A stretch of DNA of 64,000 nucleotides, from assembly GCA_032622095.1 (NCBI GenBank), contig CP136064.1, positions 193,595,948 through 193,659,947 on the forward strand, read 5' to 3'. Origin of the DNA: Siphonodentalium dalli (Eukaryota > Mollusca > Scaphopoda > Gadilida > Siphonodentaliidae). This document shows, in pieces, positions 10,316 to 19,777 of the stretch. Under the pieces are notes generated by a model. The model saw nothing but the letters and a program-made list of their open reading frames with translations. It searched no databases and was not told the origin of the DNA. The translations under genes were made by a program, and so were the position numbers. The stretch's first letter is position 1. The number at the start of each line of letters is the position of its first letter.

Positions 10316-12331
10316 TTATGTATCGGTACAGTCTGGACATCCTGTGTTTTTACAGCGTACATTTTTTAGATAATTACCAAGTATTTTTGTCTGTAAGCGT
10401 TTCTTCAATATATGCCTGCTTTGTATGCATGTGTATTCAGCTTCAAGGTTGTTCCATGATGTGGGGAATGCGTGGTGTGGTAATCTTCCAGAAAATTTAG
10501 TTCTAGGTTTTTCTAGTAGCAGGGGATTAGGGTGTCTTGGAGTTGATTTTGCTCGTTTGTTGTACATCATTTTAAAAGGAGCCGGCAGACGGTCATAATA
10601 CCAGTCATGCACGAACATTGTAGAATTGATGGTGTGTAAGTCATATATTTTCAAGATATTTTCTTTTTTAAAGAGCGGGTCTGTGTGACTCCTATACTTC
10701 TTATTGCATATTATACGCATTGCTCGTTTTTGTAATAGAAATTTTTTCTTGACTTCTGGAACATGTCCCCATATTTGGATACCGTAAACTAATTGGCTTT
10801 GAATCAATGCATAGTACAAAGTTTTCAACGCTTTACTCGGGAAAAAATGTTTCACCTTATTGATACAATATATTGCATGTGATATTTTAGAGCAGATTAT
10901 GGATACGTGCCTTTTGAACGTCAAGTTCTCATCAATATGGATACCTAAAAATTTTGTTGAGGATTCGTGCCCAAGATTCCCTATTCGATTCAATTCATTG
11001 TGATTTAACTTTATTTTCAAAGTATTCCATTTTTTGTCATTATTCGGTGGGTGTATGAGCATATAGTTGCTTTTATTAATATTAATTGCAAGTTTATTAC
11101 AGCAGCACCAATCGAATACATTGGCTAATTCGTTGTTGACATAAATTTGTACTAATTCCCAATTTTTACCGCTTGTAAAGAGAGTGGTATCATCGGCATA
11201 CGATAAAAAGTCCATTGTTGTAGAATTTGCCATATCATTCACGTATATTAAAAAGATTATTGGCCCAAGAATGGAGCCTTGTGGGACTCCACAGGAAGTA
11301 TTCATAAGGTTTGAAGCACACCCGCAATATTCAACATATTGTCTCCTGTTATATAAATAACTATAGAACCACGACTTTGCTACACCCCTAATACCATAGT
11401 GGTCAAGTTTTGATAGCAGTATATTGTGGTCTATTGTATCGAACGCTTTAGATAAGTCAAGGAATAGGGCCAGGGTGGAATCCCGTGTCGGTTTATCATT
11501 ATTATTAACGAAATGATCTAGAAGATGCATAATAGGATGAAACGTTGAGTGGTTTTGTCTAAATCCATATTGGTATTTATATAATATTTCATTGTCTTTA
11601 AGAAAATCTACAAGTCGTTTTTGCATTAATTTTTCAAGCAGTTTAGAGAACGATGGAAGGATACTGATTGGACGATAGTGTGTTATTTCCTTGGCGTTGT
11701 TTATTTTGGGAATGGGAACTACTTTAGAGATTTTCATGTTCATTGGGACTATTCCCTGTTCAAACGAAAGATTAAATATATACTTAAGTGCTGGGGCTAT
11801 TATGAAGATAGTCTCTTTCATGAGTTCAGTCGATATGCCGATGTAATCTTTGCTCTTTTTTCCTTTCATAGAATAACATGTTAATATTATTTCCTGAATG
11901 GATGTGGGTTCGATTTCTAATTCGTTTGCTTGTCTATTTCGAAGGTAGTCAGTAAAGTCTGCGTCTGAGGTTTCAGAATGAATAGAACTGCTAGTGTTTT
12001 CACCGATTTTTGAAAAGTAGTCATTAAATGTTTTGGCTATTATGTTTGGGTCAGATAGCTCTATATTGTTATCATTAAATATCTTAGGATAGTTACACGA
12101 TTTTTGATTTTTATTGATGGCATTTTTAAGAATTTTCCATGTGTTTTTTATATCATTTTTATTTTGTTCTAGACAGTCAGAATAATAACTATTTTTACTT
12201 TTCCTAATTAGTTTATTATATAATTGACGATAATTTATGTAGGCAATTTTATTTGTGTCCGAAGGCGAATTCAGTTTATTACAGTAGAGTTCTTGTTTGG
12301 TGATTGATGATTTGATTAGTCCAGATGACAT
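10316..12331 (-). CDS. LINE reverse transcriptase (partial ORF2)
   Basis: 671 residues open from the first in-frame Met, with reading-frame sequence continuing upstream to the truncation at 12377. RT blocks are visible in order: PIPKINNAKEITHYRPISI, GFRQNHST, ALFLDLSKAFDTIDHN, CGVPQGSILGPIIFLIYVND and LSYADDTTLF (catalytic Asp pair). The C-terminal half has the usual thumb region (STKFLGIHIDENLTFKRH, YGIQIWGHV) and ends in a CX4CX2C motif (CKNTGCPDC). No stop or frameshift interrupts it, so the copy is fairly young. Without the endonuclease domain it cannot start its own insertion. It belongs to the jockey-like RTs of animal genomes. Confidence 0.9.
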   Translation of the reverse strand: MSSGLIKSSITKQELYCNKLNSPSDTNKIAYINYRQLYNKLIRKSKNSYYSDCLEQNKNDIKNTWKILKNAINKNQKSCNYPKIFNDNNIELSDPNIIAKTFNDYFSKIGENTSSSIHSETSDADFTDYLRNRQANELEIEPTSIQEIILTCYSMKGKKSKDYIGISTELMKETIFIIAPALKYIFNLSFEQGIVPMNMKISKVVPIPKINNAKEITHYRPISILPSFSKLLEKLMQKRLVDFLKDNEILYKYQYGFRQNHSTFHPIMHLLDHFVNNNDKPTRDSTLALFLDLSKAFDTIDHNILLSKLDHYGIRGVAKSWFYSYLYNRRQYVEYCGCASNLMNTSCGVPQGSILGPIIFLIYVNDMANSTTMDFLSYADDTTLFTSGKNWELVQIYVNNELANVFDWCCCNKLAININKSNYMLIHPPNNDKKWNTLKIKLNHNELNRIGNLGHESSTKFLGIHIDENLTFKRHVSIICSKISHAIYCINKVKHFFPSKALKTLYYALIQSQLVYGIQIWGHVPEVKKKFLLQKRAMRIICNKKYRSHTDPLFKKENILKIYDLHTINSTMFVHDWYYDRLPAPFKMMYNKRAKSTPRHPNPLLLEKPRTKFSGRLPHHAFPTSWNNLEAEYTCIQSRHILKKRLQTKILGNYLKNVRCKNTGCPDCTDT

Positions 12332-12377
12332 CCATGGTGCGCGTTTGATATATTTCTTGGGTACTTTCCGTGTTACG

Positions 12378-13075
12378 AGCGTCGAATCTTCCGCTTATTC
12401 TATCAGCTAAAGTTGCGCGAGGAACACTGTTTCTTTGCCGCTTTTCGAATGGAGAGGCCACCACTCCGAACTGCCTCCACTGCATCCATCATGTTTTCGA
12501 CAGGGTAAGTCGAATTGATCCCCTTTGAAAGCCGGGGCATTTTACTGGGCAATGGTTAAGAAAAAACAATGTACCCACCTGTCATGGGAACCTGAGTGTT
12601 CTGAATGGGAGCACATAAGAACGGTGGTTTTCTAATTCAGAACGGTAGTGTTCTGTATCAGAACAACGATTGGGCGTTCTCTAATAAGTACTATATATAT
12701 ATACACACACAGTATATGGTGTTCTGATCACAGGGGCCCACATGCGTGTCAATATACATGTACCTATATATATATATATATATATATAGGTACATGTATA
12801 TTGACACGCATGTGTCCACATGCGTGTCAATATACATGTACCTATATATATATATATATATATATATAGGTACATGTATATTGACACGCATGTGGGCCCC
12901 TGTGGTTCTGATAATGTGTCCCGGCCTTTTTGAGAGTGTGATATGAAATAAATCTACCTTCAATACAATCTTACCTGAACATGCTAGAATCATATGATTC
13001 ATATGATAGACAGGTGGACATTTCTAGTCATGCACATTTGTTATATAATTAGTTCATAAGTAGATGTACAAATAA
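12378..13075. repeat. Direct duplication, copy 2, right flank of LINE insertion
   Basis: Second copy of the 8819-9430 segment, 698 bp because the internal palindrome is present twice. It begins directly at the 5' truncation point of the LINE and carries the transposase start codon region (ATG equivalent near 12537) but no further transposase. Downstream of 13075 the sequence is unrelated to that right of 9430. Confidence 0.9.
12721..12911. mobile_element. Same palindromic element, doubled
   Basis: Equivalent of the 9166-9267 insertion in the second duplicate. Here two hairpin units lie head to tail (12729-12904), separated by TGTCCACATG, and the TA centre is longer in each. The GTTCTGAT flanks are kept. 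The whole is again close to self-complementary. Confidence 0.7.
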
Positions 13076-13113
13076 TGAGATGAATGATTGTAATCAGTTT
13101 AATTAATAGGAAG

Positions 13114-13494
13114 TTATATCGCGAAATGGTTCAGATTACATCTGGTGTCTTTAATTTGTGTAGCGACATCCACTATTTCTGTAATGTCATTGTCATTACT
13201 AAAGGTAGCGTGAGCACAGAGTTGCCTCACGTAGAAAACCAGGCTATCATCTTCCCATTCCCAACCATTCAACGTCGTGGATAAAGTGTCCATTAAGTCA
13301 ATGATCGAATCTCTGAACTGTTGGTTACCGCAAGCAAATTTATAAACTTTCTCATAGAATCTTGTGACTAGACCATCACAGTCCCATGCCCATTCCTTTG
13401 ACAGCAGGGAAAGCATTCCCACTCTCATGGCATCCATTTCTAGTTTACTTTCTAGACCGATCTCTCGTTTTTGTATTTGTTTAGCTAATGCCAT
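13114..13494 (-). CDS. Unknown 126-residue helical protein, paralogue A
   Basis: Open frame from MALAKQIQKREIG. No signal peptide or membrane segment; the composition suggests mostly helices (MRVGMLSLLSKE, LVTRFYEKVYKF, FRDSIIDLMDTL). I do not recognise the family. It aligns with almost no gaps from the first Met with the ORF at 19481-19777: R10, G13, S16, K33, E34, D38, D40 and V43 coincide, then Tyr, Tyr, Cys, Phe-Arg and Ser positions match after a one-residue gap. A conserved alignment between two divergent copies argues that both have been coding. It lies 48 bases from the first 648 bp miniature element. It could be a complete small gene or one exon. Confidence 0.5.
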   Translation of the reverse strand: MALAKQIQKREIGLESKLEMDAMRVGMLSLLSKEWAWDCDGLVTRFYEKVYKFACGNQQFRDSIIDLMDTLSTTLNGWEWEDDSLVFYVRQLCAHATFSNDNDITEIVDVATQIKDTRCNLNHFAI

Positions 13495-13542
13495 TGTCTA
13501 GTGTGAGGGTTAAGGGAAACAACCTCTGAGTGCATGATCAAA

Positions 13543-14190
13543 GGTGACACTCCACAGTTTCGAATGATCAGTAGGGGTAAATTTTTAATAAAATAGACTC
13601 AGTACTATTGAACACCATGCCTGTGGTATATATATTACTGACAGGTGAGTTATGGAATGTGGTAATTTTTGAGTGACTGTTATAGTTTTTATAAAAATAG
13701 AAAAAAGTGGGCGTGGCTTCACCTATACAGTTCAACTGGGCTTTGCGCGAAACAGTGCCCATGAATATAAGAGTGTGTTTTTTTCATTATAAAAGTGTCG
13801 TCTGCATTCAGAATTAATTTTAAAAAGTTACAGTGGTGAGAAAGTTGGCAATTTTTGATATTTGATCGTAGAGACAGTGTTTTATCAAGATATATAGGTG
13901 TATTTACTGTAGATTTTCTTGTTTTCCAGTAAATTTGGGGCAAATTAGCCCAATTTTGGTCATTTTTTGCACGAAAAACAGTGTTTTTGCAATGAAGACC
14001 AAGGGGAATAACTCTTCACTCTAACAATCATTTCTCATTTTTTATACAAAATTTGAAAGTCTTTAATGTGGCCATTCTAAGCATATATATATTGTTGGGA
14101 CTATTTTTAACAATGATCAGAATAGTAACAACTGAAATAGCCTCAGGCGCAATTTTTAGAGATCGGGCACAGAAACTGTGGAGTGTCACC
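13543..14190. mobile_element. 648 bp miniature inverted-repeat element, copy 1
   Basis: Starts GGTGACACTCCACAGTTTC and ends in the exact complement GAAACTGTGGAGTGTCACC. It has no credible coding content; the short ORFs are repeated in the other copy. Left flank AAA, right flank TTC: no match between its own two sides. The second copy (18600-19247) is in the same orientation, equal in length and differs at only about two bases that I could find. Confidence 0.9.
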
Positions 14191-14766
14191 TTCAAAGCCC
14201 AGCATTACCCATAAATTATCACAGAAATATGTTTCTAATCAGACCACACAGCCCAATAATACATTGTGGTGTTTTAAACAGCTGATATATCTACAGTGCC
14301 CTTCATTTGAAAAGCTTTGGGTAATATTTTCTCACCATTTTCTGCCTCTGGGGCCCTTAATGGGATTGGGGGGGGGGGGTCATCAGGTCATAAATCATCT
14401 GCCCACTAGTGTGATTAGGTAGATTTCTTGCTTAGTGCGTTGGGCTGTCAGCAGTTAATTTGCATTTCTAAAACTGAAGTGGCATGCATTAATATTTGCG
14501 CTTAAGCATAACTAATTTGCAATGGAATAGATAAATTGAACTTAAGTGCAATCAAGTGCAATCTTTCTGCATTTAAGTGCAATCATGTTTGCTGTACTTA
14601 AGTGCTACTTTGCTATTCCTGAGTGCAAATGAGTTATGCGGCATGTTATATTAATGCATTTTCCATTCAAATAAAGTGACAGCCCATAGCATTATATAGC
14701 ATTAAGTCTACCCACACTAGTGTAGTTTTCATCTGTTTTCCATCCTCAGGTCCAGTCCAGCACGAT
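14191..14766. other. Non-coding, with AAGTGCAATC repeats
   Basis: No gene. AAGTGCAAT(C) recurs four or more times between 14536 and 14630, and a G10 run lies at 14371-14380. A CATCCTCAG acceptor-like site at about 14741-14749 lies just before the endonuclease ATG and could end a 5' UTR intron. Confidence 0.4.
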
Positions 14767-15177
14767 ATGGCTCGTTCTTCCAGACAGTGCGATCTGTTTC
14801 TAACGGAGCTGAGCACTGATGAGAGGCAGAGATTCAGGAATCATCTTGACAAATGTAGCAAGGACAGTGGTCGGTGCAGGGTATATGTTGGTACACCCAA
14901 TGCAGATGGGTACTGCACATACAATTTAACATACATTGATAAATCTAATGAAATGAAGCAAAGTAGAAAAGTTTTAGTTCATCGTCTTGCATATTATTTG
15001 CTCCATCAACAACATCTTCTTGAAAAATATCATATTTCGCACCTCTGTCACAAGAAGACATGTATACGGGTGGATCATCTCAGCATGGAGCCAGGAGGAG
15101 TTAATTCAAAACGTCAGATTTGCAGAGGGAATGGTGAATGTTCGCACCACAGGGGGTATGCTGATTGCCTTTTGTGA
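14767..15177 (+). CDS. His-Cys-box (HNH/His-Me finger) homing-type endonuclease
   Basis: 136 residues from ATGGCTCG. The C-terminal half has the zinc-binding loop of I-PpoI-like enzymes: HISHLCHKKTC (residues 89-99) with candidate catalytic His, then DHLSMEP (103-109), a following Asn (113), and C119, C125, H127 and C134 as further metal ligands. The N-terminal third (SRQCDLFLTELSTDERQRF) resembles nothing I know. These proteins make a double-strand or nicking cut in DNA; in bivalve and cnidarian genomes they are repeated and element-borne (general knowledge, not checked). It faces the transposase at 16169-18076 (convergent) inside a region bracketed by twin miniature elements. The frame is complete and not broken. 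Confidence 0.75.
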   Translation: MARSSRQCDLFLTELSTDERQRFRNHLDKCSKDSGRCRVYVGTPNADGYCTYNLTYIDKSNEMKQSRKVLVHRLAYYLLHQQHLLEKYHISHLCHKKTCIRVDHLSMEPGGVNSKRQICRGNGECSHHRGYADCLL

Positions 15178-15189
15178 TTTAATGTAAAG

Positions 15190-15370
15190 ATCAAACATTT
15201 GTCTTGCAATATTTCAACTCCAGCTATTCTTGCAGTACGCTCAATAACCACTGATGCCAGTACCCATTTAAAGAAGACAGGTGACAAAATTGACCATTAC
15301 CACTGTTATATACACACAAATGAAAGTTATAAAGTTTTAGTTCATTTCCTCACATGTTAATTGGACCAGA
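15190..15370. repeat. Chimeric scrap of transposase and endonuclease sequence
   Basis: On the plus strand, 15200-15325 repeats in inverted orientation the transposase segment at about 16955-17085 (shared ATTTCAACTCCAGCTATTCT and ACCATTACCACTGTTATA), with an internal deletion. It then runs into AAGTTTTAGTTCAT, the same string as in the endonuclease gene at about 14968-14981. It is not translatable as either protein. Confidence 0.75.
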
Positions 15371-15654
15371 TGACAGTGTGATACTCTACATTATAATTTG
15401 CTGGTACCTCTGCTATCAGATATGTGCATCTGAGTACGAACGAAACAAGTGAAATTCAACTCTACTGTTCCAGGATAAATGATGAGCGCAGGGGGTGGCG
15501 CGATTGTCTTTAGTCAGTTATAGGTGGGTAACAAGTTAAAATTTACTTCATGGTGATTCGATCTGTGAATGTTTTCTTGATAATAAATCTATGCTTCTGT
15601 TTCAGCATCTGTTCAGCATATATAAATATAGACAGAACACAACACGCACCTTAA

Positions 15655-15785
15655 ATCAAGACTCCTTTATCAATTGAGTTGCGGATGGCACAAGGATATA
15701 TTTTATATTTCGCGGGAGCATAGCTTGAGCAAAATATAACTTTGCACCATCCGCAACCGGTTTGATAAAAGATTTGAGATTATGA
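15655..15785. repeat. Imperfect inverted repeat around 15720
   Basis: Left arm TTGCGGATGGCACAAGGATA pairs with right arm around TTTGCACCATCCGCAA; outer parts (CTTTATCAA / TTGATAAAAG) also pair. Flanked by AATCAAG / GATTTGAGAT. Could be a small foldback element. Confidence 0.6.
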
Positions 15786-16168
15786 TACAAGTTGTGTTCT
15801 GTATTCATTCTACACCATTCAGTCAGATAAGTTCAATCAGTCCATGAATGTCACCTTCATTGTTACTAGTTACTATAGCTACCTTTATTGTAATTTAAGT
15901 CTGACAAATACCCAGTAGTTATCGGGGTAAGGGGGGGGCGAACTAGAAGTTATGGGGGGGGGGTCACCGGAAGCAGATGATTGACATAATGTACATCATC
16001 TTTCTTGGCAACAACATCAACAAGAACAGTTGCGGCTTGTATTCCACTGGAGGTATACACTAATATTTATTCAATGGCAGTGGGTGTGGAATAAATACAT
16101 CACACTACCTATTTCTGTTGTTTTGAAATTAAGTTGAATTATAATTAAAGCAACATCAACTGCATACA
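15786..16168. other. Non-coding spacer
   Basis: Nothing recognisable. Two G-rich runs (15931-15938 and 15955-15963) stand out. Confidence 0.4.
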
Positions 16169-18076
16169 TTATTGTGGATCAATTGCATATGAGTGTCCGC
16201 ATTTTGTAGCCGCTTCATTATTTGCGGTGTACAGAGATCCCTGCAAAACTTTCCTGTCATATTTAAGTTTTCGGGCAAAATATCGTTTCTGCTTTGACTC
16301 AAATGTAGATTTTTGTGTCCGGTGATATTGCTGTCTTTGGTCTCTTTTCTTCATTTCAGCTTTTAATACATCGGTATTACTACAGTTTAGCCCTATCTGT
16401 TTCGCAAGCATAACTGTAGATCTTCCTGTGCCAAAGGTAGCTGAATGAAGTGCCGAATGACACATGGCTGGGAAGTTTCTACTCCAGGTTGTATTTTTAG
16501 GTGCATACGTGAAGACTCGCTGATGCAGATTTTCATTTTTATTAGTTGAGAAGAGCTTGGACATCTTGGAAATAACTTCTGGTTTTACAATATCGTCTAA
16601 TACTTTTGTCAGCTCCTTCTTTCCTTTTCCACTCAGTTTGAGATGCTGTCCATAAGGGAGGTGTTTCATGGTATATGATTTCAAATGAGCTATACAGACA
16701 AGAGATGAACGCCGACAGTTCTGGTGATTGTTGAAGAAGCAGGGGACAATATTTTTTATGGCGGCAACAGATTTTTCAATGAATTTATCGCTGGAGGGGA
16801 AGGCTTTATGAATTCTTGTTAATTCTGTCTGGACGCGTCTTCTTGTGCATGATGATAGTTTTTCACTGTATATAGTTTTATCCATTCCATTCAACTCTGT
16901 ACATAATTTCATCTTCTTTACTTTCTTCTGTAATGTCCTCATCTTGTGTATATAACAGTGGTAATGGTTAATTTTGTAACCTGTCTTCTTTGAATGATCG
17001 GTAATGGCTTTCCCCATTTGGGTACTGGCATCAGTGGTTATTGAGCGCACTGTAAGAATAGCTGGAGTTGAAATATTTTTAAAGTGACATTGCAAAGATT
17101 TAGCTTCACTTGATGCTATTGAGTCTGTGGATAAATAGTTTTTTCTGCAGTCTGGATGTTCTTTTAGATCATGGCTGCATTTCCTTTTGGTGCATAGCTT
17201 ATTAGATACATGCAAAGACAGTGGCAATTTCTTTGATGTCATATGTTCTGTTGCTATTGATACAGCCTGCGTCCCTGCCTCATACCCTGCTTGCACCCGG
17301 TTATTATAGGCTGTATCAATAGCAAGATCAACTTTCTCATCTGCTTCAGCGAGTTTCAGTACATCTCCAATGAAGGATTGGTTCCCAGTCAGTGCTACCT
17401 TGTTCTCTTTTATTACTATGTCAGCCAATTCATTGAGCCTAGTGTGCAGCAAAGACTGAGATGGTGGCTGTATATTGAGGCATGATAATATCATGTGCAT
17501 ATCGGACGGACCAGTTTTTGTTTTTAACATTGCAAGACACATTCGGTCATTCAAGCTACCTTTGGCAGGTCCACGTTTCCTAGTTATGGCTCTTACTTGC
17601 GAGGAAAGGGCGCGAACAGATCCTACGAAATCACAAAATCTACATTTGAGCGCAGCAGAAATACATAAACCCTGGCGCCTAATAACTATCATCTTTGGAC
17701 TCAGATTATCACAGGCACTTCCATGTTCAATATAGAATGTTCCATAAAGCTCATCCAGTATTTGAACATTAGCTATAATATTTTCTCCTTCAGAATAAGG
17801 TGTTGAATCTCTGTCAGTTGTCTCCTTCTCTCTTGGTCTCAATTTTGAAGGAACAACTGACTCTTGCATTAATAACTTGGCCTCAGAATAAATTCCTGGG
17901 TCTGGTCTGTGGATTGGTTCCATCCCAGCACTGACAACTGAACTACTGATAGTACTGTTTGACACAGCTTCATTCCCAGCAGAAACAATATAATTACATG
18001 CTGTCCCATAATATAAATGTCCCTTTTGAAAACGACCTCCATTATCCTTCTTTCGCCCTCCTTTGTGTTTTCTCAT
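16169..18076 (-). CDS. Mutator-like transposase-domain protein
   Basis: 635 residues, one uninterrupted exon, start MRKHKGGRKKDNGGRFQKGH (basic N-terminus). A short CX2C pair lies at residues 145-148 (CRFC). The central part resembles the Mutator-like transposase domain common in mollusc and cnidarian predictions: DLAIDTAYNN (Asp 254) followed by G.E.GTQ, a Cys/His-rich NKLCTKRKCSHDLKEHPDC (292-310), TTDASTQMGKAI (Asp 349) and HYHCYIHKMRTLQKKVKKM (371-389), which fits a D-D-(E/H) nuclease. C-terminus is basic (RYFARKLKYDRKVL). Probable role: DNA transposition. It is intact, unlike most elements here, and converges with the endonuclease gene. A piece of it, inverted, is at 15200-15325. Confidence 0.65.
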   Translation of the reverse strand: MRKHKGGRKKDNGGRFQKGHLYYGTACNYIVSAGNEAVSNSTISSSVVSAGMEPIHRPDPGIYSEAKLLMQESVVPSKLRPREKETTDRDSTPYSEGENIIANVQILDELYGTFYIEHGSACDNLSPKMIVIRRQGLCISAALKCRFCDFVGSVRALSSQVRAITRKRGPAKGSLNDRMCLAMLKTKTGPSDMHMILSCLNIQPPSQSLLHTRLNELADIVIKENKVALTGNQSFIGDVLKLAEADEKVDLAIDTAYNNRVQAGYEAGTQAVSIATEHMTSKKLPLSLHVSNKLCTKRKCSHDLKEHPDCRKNYLSTDSIASSEAKSLQCHFKNISTPAILTVRSITTDASTQMGKAITDHSKKTGYKINHYHCYIHKMRTLQKKVKKMKLCTELNGMDKTIYSEKLSSCTRRRVQTELTRIHKAFPSSDKFIEKSVAAIKNIVPCFFNNHQNCRRSSLVCIAHLKSYTMKHLPYGQHLKLSGKGKKELTKVLDDIVKPEVISKMSKLFSTNKNENLHQRVFTYAPKNTTWSRNFPAMCHSALHSATFGTGRSTVMLAKQIGLNCSNTDVLKAEMKKRDQRQQYHRTQKSTFESKQKRYFARKLKYDRKVLQGSLYTANNEAATKCGHSYAIDPQ

Positions 18077-18599
18077 TTTAAATTATTGCTATCTGAGTTA
18101 AACAAAGTCTGTATATACTTAAATGATCTGATCCCAACAAAGAAAAACGTCACTGCCAGCTATGGCAACATATTGTTTCCTAATTTGATGTCACATTAAT
18201 GACTGTGAGGCTGTGGCAGGTGCCCCAGACCAACTTAAAGGCATTCAAACCCACATATATGAGGCATGCATGCATGTACATATGTGGTATCACCTAGCTT
18301 TGGGAAAAAGAAACATGTGTCAATGAGTATCTATTGTTTTGGTGCCATTTAAACTGATTATTGCATAGAACAACAAGGGAGTTTTGTTGCGACGTCGTGA
18401 ATCTGATATTTAACGTCATACACCTTTAAATTGGGTTTAATTTTATTTTTTTCAGTAATATGCACCTTTAACTGGCTGGTTGTTCCTTAACACTAGTCAT
18501 TGGTGACATAGGGTGTCATATATCATTTTAATCGGTATAACCCACAGAATAACATGGCATGGGAGTTGGCTTGATTTTATAAAATTAGTTTTCTATTAA
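18077..18599. other. Non-coding, upstream of the transposase
   Basis: No gene. It must contain the transposase promoter if that gene is active, but I see no clear TATA-initiator arrangement. Confidence 0.4.
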
Positions 18600-19247
18600 G
18601 GTGACACTCCACAGTTTCGAATGATCAGTAGGGGTAAATTTTTAATAAAATAGACTCAGTACTATTGAACACCATGCCTGTGGTATATATATTACTGACA
18701 GGTGAGTTATGGAATGTGGTAATTTTTGAGTGACTGTTATAGTTTTTATAAAAATAGAAAAAAGTGGGCGTGGCTTCACCTATACAGTTCAACTGGGCTT
18801 TGCGCGAAACAGTGCCCATGAATATAAGAGTGTGTTTTTTTCATTATAAAAGTGTCGTCTGCATTCAGAATTAATTTTAAAAAGTTACAGTGGTGAGAAA
18901 GTTGGCAATTTTTGATATTTGATCGTAGAGACAGTGTTTTATCAAGATATATAGGTGTATTTACTGTAGATTTTGTTGTTTTCCAGTAAATTTGGGGCAA
19001 ATTAGCCCAATTTTGGTCATTTTTTGCACGAAAAACAGTGTTTTTGCAATGAAGACCAAGGGGAATAACTCTTCACTCTAACAATCATTTCTCATTTTTT
19101 ATACAAAATTTGAAAGTCTTTAATGTGGCCATTCTAAGCATATATATATTGTTGGGACTATTTTTAACAATGATCAGAATAGTAACAACTGAAATAGCCT
19201 CAGGCGCAATTTTTAGAGATCGGGCCCAGAAACTGTGGAGTGTCACC
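18600..19247. mobile_element. 648 bp miniature inverted-repeat element, copy 2
   Basis: Same orientation, length and ends (GGTGACACTCC / GGAGTGTCACC) as 13543-14190. Left flank TAA, right flank AAA. The outer flanks of the pair (AAA left of copy 1, AAA right of copy 2) agree, whereas each element alone has mismatching flanks. Confidence 0.9.
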
Positions 19248-19480
19248 AAATACCATCCCATTGTTCTAAATATGTACAAATGTTACATCGGAAGTGTGTG
19301 AGCAACGTTTAGCATAATGTTATGTCTGTTATATTGAATATATTCTACTATAATGAACACGATTCGTTGTCACAAATAATTATATAGGAGGCCATGTTGA
19401 ACATATGGTACAATATTTCAATAGTTCAATAACAAACAATTGGGTACAGTGTACTCATTTTTATTTCCTCCGTCACACAA

Positions 19481-19777
19481 TTAATGTTCTCCTCGTGGTC
19501 TCCCCCACACACACACACCATCAGCCAATTCCCTTGATAGCCATATCATTGAATCATTGCGGCTTTCGATGTTTGTCAGTAACAATAGAAGAGAACGTCT
19601 AAATTCCGAACATTTGCAAGAAATGTTGTATATTAAGTTATACAATTCCACAATTTCGTCGCTATCGAACATATGTTCTTTTTCAAATATTTCGACCAGC
19701 TCTTGTTTGATAACCATCTGATTTACCCGGGACTTTTTCCCAACAGCTCTCATAGAAAGTTCATGCATAATTGACAT
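19481..19777 (-). CDS. Unknown 98-residue helical protein, paralogue B
   Basis: Start chosen at MSIMHELSMRAVG because this Met aligns exactly with the first Met of the 13114-13494 ORF; the frame is open upstream to 19882. Predicted helices IKQELVEIFEKE, IVELYNLIYNIS and FRRSLLLLLTNI. It shares R10, G13, S16, K33-E34, D38, D40, V43 and the later Tyr/Cys/FR/S positions with paralogue A. No recognised domain. Its C-terminal part beyond LSRELADG differs and is shorter, so it may be truncated or continue in another exon. Confidence 0.45.
   Translation of the reverse strand: MSIMHELSMRAVGKKSRVNQMVIKQELVEIFEKEHMFDSDEIVELYNLIYNISCKCSEFRRSLLLLLTNIESRNDSMIWLSRELADGVCVWGRPRGEH

Larger units (their letters stand above)
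9431..12377 (-). mobile_element. 5'-truncated LINE with (TATCC)n 3' tail
   Basis: Minus-strand retrotransposon. Its 3' end is the TATCC tandem run at about 9429-9451, followed upstream by an AT-rich 3' UTR (9452-10315) and the RT ORF. The 5' end is an abrupt truncation at 12377 within the linker between endonuclease and RT (KRAPWMSSGL region), so the endonuclease is absent. A second copy of the same family with the same tail is at 44905-46055. It is flanked by the 612/698 bp direct repeats. Confidence 0.9.

Noticed and set aside
12648-13002. ORFs of Tyr/Ile repeats on both strands
   Set aside because: Translations of the TA-rich palindromes.
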